A DNA stretch of 64,000 nt from Hyaloraphidium curvatum (lineage: Eukaryota > Monoblepharomycota > Hyaloraphidiomycetes > Hyaloraphidiales > Hyaloraphidiaceae). The position numbers and the translations under genes were made by a program. The stretch spans positions 1,130,501 to 1,194,500 of the forward strand of contig JAIVFI010000001.1 of NCBI GenBank assembly GCA_025558095.1, written 5' to 3'. Positions within the stretch are counted from its first letter, which is position 1. Every line of letters begins with the position of its first letter. The notes under the pieces were generated by a model, which searched no databases, had not been told where the DNA came from, and was given only the letters and a program-made list of their open reading frames with translations. Shown in pieces: positions 48,822 through 58,101 of this stretch.

Positions 48822-50613
48822 ATGCCGAAGCTCGCCGCGTTCGTCATCGCACTCGCCGCCGCTGCTCGCCTGAAGAGCAGGAGGGCCCGCGGTCCCAGCG
48901 ACGCGACTCAGAAGATGGCCACGGGAATCAGCGTGGCGCACGCCTCGGGCGGCCCCGGCACCGCGCCGCGCCCGAAGGAGGACCGCGTAGTGCGCATCGA
49001 CGACTTGGAGGCGCACGTGCGCAAGTCGTACTCGCCCGCACTGTCGGAGCCGCCGCCGCCGAGGCCGCCGAGCCAGTTCCCGCCGGGCCCGCTGCGCCTG
49101 TACGCCGTGTTCGACGGGCACTGCGGCTCGCTGGCCGCAACCTTCTGCCAGGCGCGGCTGCCGTACGAGCTGTGCGCCACGGCCGAGTTTGCCCGCGGAG
49201 ACTTCCCGGCCGCTCTCACCCGCACCTTTGCCAATCTCCATGCTGCTCTGCTCGCCGCGCCGGGCTACTCGCCGGAAGCCCCGCTCAACGACTTTTCTTC
49301 GGGCTGCACCGCGAGGTTCGTAGCTCGAATCGCCGCCAAGGCCGGTCGCTGACTCGTTTCGTCCCAGCGTCGCGCTCGTGACCCCCACCGACGCTCACTT
49401 TGCCGCCGTCGGCGACTCCCCGATCCTCGTCTGGCGCCGCTCCGACCCCGCGCCGGACATTCTCCTGCCCGAGATGGACATCGAGAACGCGGACCTGCAC
49501 GAGCACGTGCTCTCTTCCAACATTTTCCTGGTCGCCGCCGTTGATGCCGATTTCGAGGGCACCCACTTCCTCGTCTCAGGATCGCACAGGAAGGCGGTCC
49601 TCGAGGCCGGCAGGCGCAGGGCCGAGGCCGAGGGCGGGGCAGCCGGAAAGTTCGGCACGGGGGACGACGACAACGAGGACGAGGTCACGGGGGACGCCGG
49701 GGAGGACAGGGGCAAGGCCAGGGCGACGGCGGCGAATGAGGGCGACGGGGAGGGAGAGCCCGAGCTGCCGCCGCCGCTGGCGCCCCCGGGGCTGGTCGAA
49801 GACCCGAGCTCGCAGCCTGGAGCGGCCGCTGGCGCGGACGCAGGACCCTCGGCCGCCGCGGACCCGGAAGCCGACGTGCTCGCCCGCCCGTTCGACGACG
49901 TCCGCCTCGGCCTGTCGGCGCTCAATGTCTGGGGCTCGATCGGCGACTCGATCTACGACCCCGATGTCTTCAACCCGCTCGTGAACCTGATCCTCGAGTA
50001 CCGCCGCCTCCGCTCCGAAGCCTGGCACGCCGCGCGCGCCGAGCAGGCCCCGGCCGACACGCGCAAGCGCAAGCGCGCCTTTTCGGCCGCCCCCGGTGCC
50101 CCGCACGCCTTCGACTTCGACACCGACCCGCGCCTCCTCCCCTCCCGCGACCCCCTCGACGACCCCGCCGGCACCCCCTACACGGACTTCCGGCGCTTCG
50201 CCATGGCCCGCCCGGAATGGAAGCGCCTGCGGCACCACGTCTCCCTCCTCCCCAAGGAGTCCTCCATGTCGCGCGTGCTCCTCGCCCTCCTGCGGCACCC
50301 GAACCCCCCGCTCCTCTCGCACCCCGCGCTCGTCCGCGAGCCGTTCACGGCCAGCGTCCCGCTCGCGGACCTGCGCGTGTTCCTGGTCTGCAGCGACGGC
50401 GTGGTCAGGTCGTACCGCCACCGCAAGGCGGCGTTCGACGCGGCGATCGAGAAGGACATGGACGATCCCAGGGCGCTGTGCATGGCGATGATGGGGGGGA
50501 TGAGGTGGTTGGGAGACGACAGGAGCTGCATCGTGGTGCGGATGGCAGACGGGGAGAGCGAGGGTGGGGCGACGGAGGCGGATGCGGCGGGCAAGGGCAA
50601 GAAGAAGGGATGA
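48822..50613 (+). CDS. Divergent PP2C-type (PPM) protein phosphatase
   Basis: Exons 48822-49315 and 49368-50613; 52-nt intron (branch CGCTGAC); 579 aa. PPM-fold motifs are recognisable but degenerate: KEDRVVR (ED of the first metal motif), LYAVFDGHCGSLAATFC (DGHGG variant), SSGCTA joined by splicing to SVALVTPTDAHFAAVGDSPI (GSTA and GDS motifs), VFLVCSDGVV (SDG) and WLGDDRSCIVV (final D, usually DN). A long acidic, disordered insert (about residues 240-320, DDDNEDEVTGDAGED) splits the domain. The N terminus (MPKLAAFVIALAAAARL) is hydrophobic and may act as signal or anchor. Metal-binding aspartates seem kept, so activity is possible; the substrate is unknown. Confidence 0.75.
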
Positions 50614-50681
50614 AGCAGGGCTTTCGGGCTGGTTTGGTCTTCCTTTGTCGCGCTTTTCGTTCGATACCAAGTTCATGGCGA

Positions 50682-53600
50682 TCACTCTACGTCCCTAATC
50701 CTCCTCTTTTTCGCCTTCGTCGTCGTCGTCCGCCGGGTCGACGAGGTTCGCGTGGTGCTCGACCTCGTGATAGTCTGCGACCGCGAGGTCGTTGCGGTTC
50801 TCGACTTCGTGGCTGTCGCAGTGCGGCTGGCTGAGCTGGTGGTCCACAGCGTCGTCGACGTGCGCGTGGAGGTCGGCACCGCGGCCGGCGGCACCGGCAC
50901 CCCGGGCTGGGCGGCGCAGCGCGCGGATGCGCACGTGGTGGCGTTGACCGTGACGTAGTAGTTGGTGTACGAATCCCACACGTTCCGCTTGATGTCGGCA
51001 TAGTCCCCGGCGGGCAGGGCGAGCCCGTTGCGCTGGAACATTCCCACGGGCTTGATGTCGGTCCAGGGGGCGTCGGTTCCCGCGGAACCGAGGGAGCCCG
51101 AGTTGCTCCGGAAGACGATGCGCACGTAAAGAACAGAGCCGTCGAAGTGGTAGACGTCGCCGAAGCCCGCGCGGACCTCGTCCGGGGATGCGACGGCGCG
51201 GAAGGGGTGCACGCAGATGCTCCACCGGGGATCGCAGTAGTTGACATAGGCGGCGATCGAGAACTGCGTGCCGGCGGGGTACGGGAAGGCCAGGACCAGG
51301 TTCGTGTCGGCAGCAAGAACCAAGCCCGCGACGGAGAAGGACGACGGGGTGCCGCCGGCGAAGCGCACGAACCAGCCACCCGTCCCAGCGATCAGCGGGC
51401 CCGTGACCTTGGAGTTGACGCCCACGGCGAGCCCCGTGGCCTCGGTGCGACCAAAGTGGGCCGCCGTCGCGGCCACGGGGCACGGCTTGGTCCCGTCCCA
51501 GTTGCCGTTCATGCAAAGCGACGTGCCGATGGTCGACTGCAGCGGCTGGTCGTACAAGAGGGTGACCGAGGCCGAGGCGTCGCCGGGGCGCTGCGGGCAC
51601 GCGATCACGGCGTCCTTCGGCAGGCCCACGCCGGCGGTCGACACGTTGACGCAGTCGTCGCGGTATTTCCACCATTCGCTGGCCCAGTTGGAGCCCAGCA
51701 TCACCGGCGTGCCGCGCAGGGAGGGCAGGTACGGCGCGTACACGGAACCGTCGGCGTCGAACCAGCTCGCCAGGAGGCCAGAGACGGTGTTGCCCATGGC
51801 GTCGGTCAGCTCGGTGGAGAACTTGACGAGGCGGGGCACGAGCACGTTGTCGTAGGTGATGTTGCGCGTCGCCTGCATCACCTCGGGCACGAACTGGTCC
51901 GAGTGCGTCAGGATCGTCCAGATCGAGTTGTCGGAGCACGAGTTGTACTGGCTGGCGTACACGCACGGGCCGTTCCAGTCCGAGCGGCAGTTGCGGAAAG
52001 TAATGTCGGTGATGATGTGGCGTTGGCCCGTGTCGTACCTGCGAGGCGCGACCTGGTCAGGACGACGGATGTATAGAATGGAACGCCGAAGACTCACCAC
52101 TGCCAGCCGTGGAACTCCCTGAAGAAAACCCAATCACGAGCCGCGCCCCCAGGCGATGTTGGGGCTCGGCGAACCCGCGCGGGGGCACCCCGCGAACCAG
52201 GTCGGCTTGTTGGCCGTGCGGCAGGTGTGCAACACGCCCGTCGCGGACACGGATCCGAAAACGTTGGCGGCCAAGTTAATGTCGTGCAGCTCCATCCTGA
52301 TAATGTCGGAGCGGTCGCCCCAGTTCTGCATGCCGCGGTTGGCAAGGAACACCTTGACGTCCTCTAGCTTGAGCCAGAGCTGCTTCGACCTGTCGCACCA
52401 CGTGTTCCCGGGCACCCCCACGGCGGGATCGGAGCACGTCACATGCGAGTCGGAGCGTCCGGGGGTGTAGGTCAGCGGCGACGCGCCCCAGGTGCCCTTG
52501 TACGTGAGCTGACCGCCGACGTAGACCCCCCCCGCGCTGTTGAACCAGAACCCGGTGCTGTGCGCCGAGTTGCCCCGGAACAGGAGGAACGGCCGGCCCT
52601 GCGGGCTCAGGCCGGTCACGTTGGCGTGCAGCTTGACGGGGCGGGAGAGGGTGGGGAAGGAGAAGCCGGTCCAGCCGCCCGAGGCGGCGTTGCCGAGGAA
52701 CGAGTTGTAAGGGTTGGTGCCGTAGAAAACGCCGGCGGAGATGTCGCTCGGGAGGATGAGGTTGGTGGTGTTCTCGTCGACCCAGGGGGTGTACTGGTCG
52801 TAGAAGACGCCGAGGAACGGGGTGACCGAGGGTCCGATCGAGTGCACGTGCGCGCCAAAGTTCCAGTGGAATTCGTTGTTTTCTGAGGTCGGGGAAGTCA
52901 GGTCGGTGGCACGGAATAAAAGGCGCTGTTTCGGGCACCCACCTTCCACGCCGTCCTCAATGAAGTAGCAGTGCCCGGTGGCGTCGTAGGCCGTGTTCTC
53001 GTGCACCCGGGCAAAGTGCGTGCCGTGCACGGCGAAGCACCGGAAGAAGGACCTGTGTACCGAGCAATCGCTGGCCGTGGCGCCGATCGACTTGTTCTGC
53101 TGCGAGCCCATCATGTGGAAATGCAGCGGGTACCGCCCCAGGACGTTCGTTTGTCCCATGCGGTAAAGCTCGACCCCGGAGACGTTGGCCGACGCGGCGG
53201 TGCCCGTCACCAAGACGTGGCCGCCGAAGCCCGTCGGGAACTTGTCCTCGCAGGGGTAGCTGGAGCCGTAGCTGTCCGTGCAGGCGAGTGGGGTGGTGTC
53301 GGTCGGCTCAGAGGTAGCCTCGTTGCCCTGGATGAGGACGTCGCGCGACAGGAGGGCGACCTCGGCCTGGTACTCGGGTCTGTCGGCGGCGCAGAGTCAC
53401 GGGGCGCAGCGCACACGGGGCAGCCGGTGAATGCCAGTCAGAGATGGAAGCGCGCACGGGCGGACTGTCGAACCCACCCTCCATAGTGCGTGAAGTTCAG
53501 AGGCTCGGTCAGGCGCAGGGCGCCTACGTTGGGCCCCAACGTGGTCGTGAAAACCCCAGAAATGGTCCGCACCTCGTTGCGGTGGAAGTCACGGGCGTCC

Positions 53601-54367
53601 TTGAGGTCCGTGGTGGTGAGCACGACCTCCTGGCCGGGCTGCCAGTTGGGCAGGTCCTGAACAAAGATGACCGAATCGCCGGCGCGGGCGGTGGCCGCCA
53701 GCCGGGTCCACGTGGGCGCGTACTGAGTGCCGTGCAGCGAGATCGTGCCGTTCTCGACGTAGATGCCCTTGGTCCAGGGGTCGGGCGCGGGGTTGGTGGG
53801 CTGGTCGCCGCGGGCGCCGTGCAGGGTGATCGAGACGCGGCTGCGGAGGCGGCAGGATGGGCCACCTGCACGCAGGGCGCCGTAGGCCTTTATGCCGGTG
53901 GTGCGGAGCGCGATGGCGGCGTCGCCAAAGATGAGCTCGCTGGTGGCGGGGATCGTGATGGTTCCAAAGACAGTGTCCGAGCCGTTGACGGCGGTGGAGG
54001 AGATGCTGCACGACGACAATAGGATCTTCGAGTTTGCCGGCAGCGTGACGGCGCCCTGCGTGGGCACGACGCCACCCCACGTCGCCGGGCTGTGCCAGTC
54101 CAGCAGTCCCGACTGGAGGTGCGGGCAGCCCGCGGCGTCGAATTGGGGCGGCCCGCGCAGCGGCGGACGCGGCAGCACGACGGCCTCGCTGTTGTGCGAA
54201 TGCGTGATCGGTCGCGCGGCGGTGCCGACGTCCGACGGCACGTCGGAGGGCGGGATGGCTGTGGCGGGGAACGGCGCGCCGCCCGCCGTCGTCGGGAACG
54301 CGTCGCGCGCGCATTGCGCCGCCGCGAACGGCAGCGCGACCAGCAGCGCGGCCACCGCGCGCAGCAT
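50682..54367 (-). CDS. Secreted G8-domain protein, CEMIP/TMEM2-like
   Basis: Exons 54367-53478, 53379-52943, 52882-52189, 52118-52098 and 52038-50682; introns of 98, 60, 70 and 59 nt; 1132 aa. Signal peptide 1-17. G8 domain at about 88-205 (HSPATWGGVVPTQGAVTLPA, IPATSELIFGDAAIALRTTG). After it, GDSVIFVQDLPNWQPGQEVV, AEVALLSRDVLIQGNE, YPLHFHMMGSQQNKS, HGTHFARVHENTAYD and EFHWNFGAHVHSI follow the right-handed parallel-beta layout of animal CEMIP and fibrocystin-like proteins. Exon 4 is only 21 nt (EFHGWQW); its upstream donor is the least certain junction. The C terminus is a Ser/Thr/Arg-rich tail ending KAKKRRIRDVE. CEMIP-type proteins degrade hyaluronan in animals; the role here is unknown. 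Confidence 0.8.
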
Positions 54368-54679
54368 CGTGCCTGTTTGCAGATGCGGGTGCTGTCGGGG
54401 GTTTCACTCGGCGGGTCCTTGTTTTATGCCTCGGGACACCGCCCTGCGGCACCGACGTCATTTTTGGGGATCCACACTTTCACCCGCATCGAACGATTGA
54501 TTGGACCGCCCATGCATCACGTCCCACATGAACAGTCTCTGTATACAACGAATGAAGCTCTCGATCGTCATCCGCGTGCCTTATACTCCGACGCGCTCGC
54601 ACCGACCCCGCGCGAAAGGGGACTACGCTCCCGCACCGATCCCGCCTCGTCCCGCATGCCCAATTACCCGCACCGGCGA
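54368..54679. other. Upstream region of the G8 gene / 3' flank of serine racemase
   Basis: 312 bp between two minus-strand genes; no distinct element recognised. Confidence 0.45.
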
Positions 54680-55910
54680 CTACGGCCTCGCCGCCATCCA
54701 CGGCAGCGCGTCCAGGTCCACATTGCCACCGCACAGCACAACACCAATGTTGCGGAGGCCCTCGGCGCGGCCAAAGTCTTTGTTGTAGAGCGCGACGGCG
54801 ACGCCGACGGCGGCAGAGGGCTCGATGACCAGTTTGGCCTGTGGGTTCAAAAGAGCGTTGCGATGTCGACGTGAGACGGGTCCCACGTCCACTCTGCGCC
54901 TGCGACTCACCCGCTCAAACACCATCCGCATGGCCTGCACGATCTCCTCCTCCGACACGGTCGCCACGTCCTCTACGCTCGACATGATGATCGGGAAGTT
55001 GGGCATCCCCACGTTGGTCCTCAGCCCGTCCGCGACCGTCTTGGGCCCCCCGACCTCCTCCAGCGTCCGCCGCTCGCCCGCGAGGAAGCCCCTCCTCCCG
55101 TCGTCCGCCCCAGCCGGCTCTGCCGCAAACATCCGCAGCTTCCCGTCCGTAGCCCCCTTGCCCGCCACGCAGCACCCCGCGAGCATCCCGCCCCCGCCCA
55201 GGGGCACCACCACCGCGTCCAGCTCCGCGCCCATCTCCTTCGCCTGCTCCAGCAGTTCCAGCATCAGCGTGCCCTGCCCCGCCATCACCCTCGGGTCCTC
55301 GTATGGGTGCACCAGCACCGCCCCCGTGCGCGCGCGGATCTCCTCTACCGCCGCCTCCCTCGCGCGCTGGTTCGGCTCGCAAAAGACCACCTCGGCGCCG
55401 TACCCCGCGATCGCGTCGACCTTGGCGGCTGGCGAGCCGCGGGGGACGACGACGGTGCAGGGGCAGCCGGCGGCGCGGGCGGCGAGGGCGAGGGCCTGGC
55501 CGTGGTTGCCGCTGCGGGGAACCGGGGCTCAGTATCGGCGATCTGCCTCCTGGGGCTGCAATTCACCTCGAATGGGTGATGAATCCCGCCTTTTTCGCCA
55601 CCTCGGCCGTCTCCGGGTCCTCCAGGCACGATAGTACCGCGTTCGCCGCCCCGCGGGCCTTGAACGCCCCGCCCTTCTGCATGTTCTCGCACTTGAAGAA
55701 CAGCCGCCTCTCCGTCCCGGCGTTCTGCGACGCGACGGCGTCCAGCGCGGCGCAGGTGGCCACGGGGGTGCGGTGAGCGCGGCCGCGGATGCGGTCGGCG
55801 GCGGCGCGGACGTCGGCGAGGGCGATGGCGGGGTCCGAGGGCGGCGGGACGCGGGGACGGGAGGCAGATGCGCTGCCCGACGCGTCGGACGCGTGATCCG
55901 TGGGAGACAT
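54680..55910 (-). CDS. Serine racemase / threonine dehydratase-like PLP enzyme (fold type II)
   Basis: Exons 55910-55567, 55511-54911 and 54838-54680; introns of 55 and 72 nt; 367 aa. A cytosolic PLP enzyme that racemises or dehydrates L-serine and related amino acids. Motifs: RTPVATCAALDAV, FFKCENMQKGGAFKARGAAN with the PLP lysine at K84, THSSGNHGQALALAARAAGC (phosphate/substrate loop restored by intron 1), VVPLGGGGMLAG (glycine loop), IGVVLCGGNVDLDAL. Intron 2 is in frame and stop-free; its removal joins MRMVFER to AKLVIEPSAAVG. Serine racemase versus catabolic dehydratase cannot be separated by these motifs; the ATP-stimulated eukaryotic serine racemase group is the best fit. Confidence 0.88.
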
Positions 55911-56311
55911 CGCGAGGCGGGAGCGGGAGAAGGTTGCTTGTTTGGAGTCCGATCGGCGAGCTATGGGGTGGGAAGTGGTAGGCGCCAAGTGGAAATGCTC
56001 GCCGAATCTCTCGCTTCTGCTGATGCTCCGCTACATCGTCGCTAGGTTATCATGCGAGCAGCGGACGCACTATCGACTGCGCCGTATCGGATCCTTGTGA
56101 CGTGCCTCAAGTGCCGTGCCGGCTTGCCGATCAGGCCTCGCAGAGAGACGCGCCGCGCGCCATCGTATCTCCACGACAGGAGCCGACAAGTGTCACCGGC
56201 AACCCCTCTGGCGGAGTGCCACCGAGGTTCAGTGCCGAGCGCGACTGTAAGCCGGGTCTATTTGGTGGTCCCTGAGAACCTCGTCCACCATCTCGATCCG
56301 TCCCCGCGCTC
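55911..56311. other. Upstream region of serine racemase / 3' flank of the secreted unknown
   Basis: 401 bp between two minus-strand genes; nothing recognised. Confidence 0.45.
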
Positions 56312-57379
56312 CTACACCTTGATGTTCCGCACGCACTTCTCCGTCCCACACCAGACGACCTGCATCGCCTTTTCGTACTTCTTTACCAGCGACGACTTCC
56401 TCCCCGTGGTCTGCTCGGCATTGATGGCGTCCAGCAGCACGTTGATGATGGTATCCGGCTGCTCCCACGCCCAGTTAACGTTCCCGCGCTGGCCCGCCGG
56501 CCTGCGGTTCATGGCCGAGTACTCGCGGAGGATGCCGGTGCAGGGGACGTCGACGACCGCGGGCCCGAAGCTGACGGTGTCGTTGCCGAGCCCGGTGACG
56601 GTGTTGATCACTTCGACCCTGTACGGCAGCGCGGACTCGAAGCCGGATTCGAGGAGCTGCTTGACCTTGGCGAACTTGACGTTCATGAGCGGGTCGACCA
56701 TGCCGACGCAGATGAAGATGGGCTGCGTGTCCTTGTTGTACCCGGCGACGTACTGCCAGGCGTAGGAGTTCATCGTTCCGTACTCATGTAGGAACAGGAG
56801 CTTGGCGCCGGGCGTGTGGTAGGCGTCGACGAGCGCGGGCGGGTTGAGCCCGAGCTCGTTGATGACCCCGGTGCTGGGCCAGCCGGAGACCCCGGGAACG
56901 GGAGGGAAGGTGACGAACGAGCCGTCCTTGTTGGCCATGAGCCAGGAGACGTGCAGCGCGTCGTTCAGGCTGCCGTTGTGGTACCACTCGCAGGCGCTGC
57001 CGGAAAACCCGCTGCACGGGCGCAGGCCCCACAGGTTCGACCCCAGCCGGGCGGAGAAGTAGTCCCCCAGGTTCTCGGTGTAGGTGTCCGGGCCCCCGGC
57101 ATGGATAACGATCCAGTTCTTGGTGGCCTTCCTGGCCTTGCCGTCGTAGAGGAGGTAATCGCAGGTAATGTCCCGCCACGCGGCGCTGGAGGTGGCGACC
57201 TTGCCGCGGCACGCCCGGTCGCCCTTGAGCGGGTGTGCGCACTTGTCCGGCGGGCCGTCGTAACAGTCGTGCTCTTCGTAGGAATAGCCGGGAGGGCGCG
57301 TGGGTACGGCGAGGCCGGTCGCCTGGGCCTTGGCGACCAGCTGCAGACCGAGCAGGAGCACCGCAAGCAGGGCGAGCAT
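56312..57379 (-). CDS. Unknown secreted protein, 355 aa
   Basis: Single exon. The N terminus MLALLAVLLLGLQLVAKAQA is a clear signal peptide. The mature part has at least eight cysteines (HDCYDGPPDKCAHP, DRACRG, ITCDYLL, LRPCSGFSGSACEWY, VPCTGIL, VWCGTEKCVRN), consistent with an extracellular disulfide-bonded protein, and several potential N-glycosylation sites such as NGS and NDT. Segments NWIVIHAGGPDTYTEN, GAKLLFLHEYGTMNSYAWQY and GYNKDTQPIFICVGMVDPL look conserved and alpha/beta-like. I do not recognise the family. It lies among other secreted or surface enzymes but is not in an obvious cluster. Confidence 0.7.
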   Translation of the reverse strand: MLALLAVLLLGLQLVAKAQATGLAVPTRPPGYSYEEHDCYDGPPDKCAHPLKGDRACRGKVATSSAAWRDITCDYLLYDGKARKATKNWIVIHAGGPDTYTENLGDYFSARLGSNLWGLRPCSGFSGSACEWYHNGSLNDALHVSWLMANKDGSFVTFPPVPGVSGWPSTGVINELGLNPPALVDAYHTPGAKLLFLHEYGTMNSYAWQYVAGYNKDTQPIFICVGMVDPLMNVKFAKVKQLLESGFESALPYRVEVINTVTGLGNDTVSFGPAVVDVPCTGILREYSAMNRRPAGQRGNVNWAWEQPDTIINVLLDAINAEQTTGRKSSLVKKYEKAMQVVWCGTEKCVRNIKV

Positions 57380-58101
57380 CGTGGTGGCGGGCCTCGGTGG
57401 GTCGCCTTACGCGGGTCGCTCCTTGTAAAACTAGTGCGTCGAGCACCCGGAGTGCTCGCGACCGTGCCTCTGGCGGGCGGGGAGCGGAGAATGTTGGGAC
57501 TCGGCAGGGGCTTAGGAACAAAAGCCCCGATTTCTCCGATTTCTCCTCCTGGATTCACTCTTGGCGGGCAGCCCAAACGCGGGAATGCTCATTTGGCATG
57601 CTGATAGCATGCACGTGGGGGGATCGATATCGCATCTGTTCCAGGGCTGCCCACCTGCTGGGAACGGCGCAGGCACTCTGTAGTACGGCAGCCAAGCCGC
57701 AGATCGCGTCCGCAACCGTTAGATCGAATACCAGAAAGGCAAAGCAGTCCTAGTTGAGCACTTTCCGATGTCTATCTCGGCCGCTGTATTCACATCCGGC
57801 TCGTTCCGTCTGGCTTGCTCCAGCGTCGTGTTCGGATTGCAGCCGCAATCGCCCGCACGCAAGCCCAGCAATTTGTATATCATCAGTAGCTCGTACGCCG
57901 ATGGGTCATGCCAATGATCATATGGGCAGCGTTGCGTGATGGGCTACGGGGCAGTCGGGCCAGTGCTGCCCTTCAGGCCGCCTTCAGGTCTGCGAGCCGT
58001 CCAACCGCGCAGCCCTCCCGCGTCCCCCTCCCCCTTCCCCTCCCGCGGATCCGCGCCCGCGCCTCGGTGCCCGGGCCCGCTGAGCCGGATTGCATTCCTC
58101 C
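57380..58101. other. Divergent intergenic region, secreted unknown / FG nucleoporin
   Basis: 722 bp between divergent starts. Relatively AT-rich around 57600-57900; no gene, tRNA or clear TATA identified. Confidence 0.45.
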
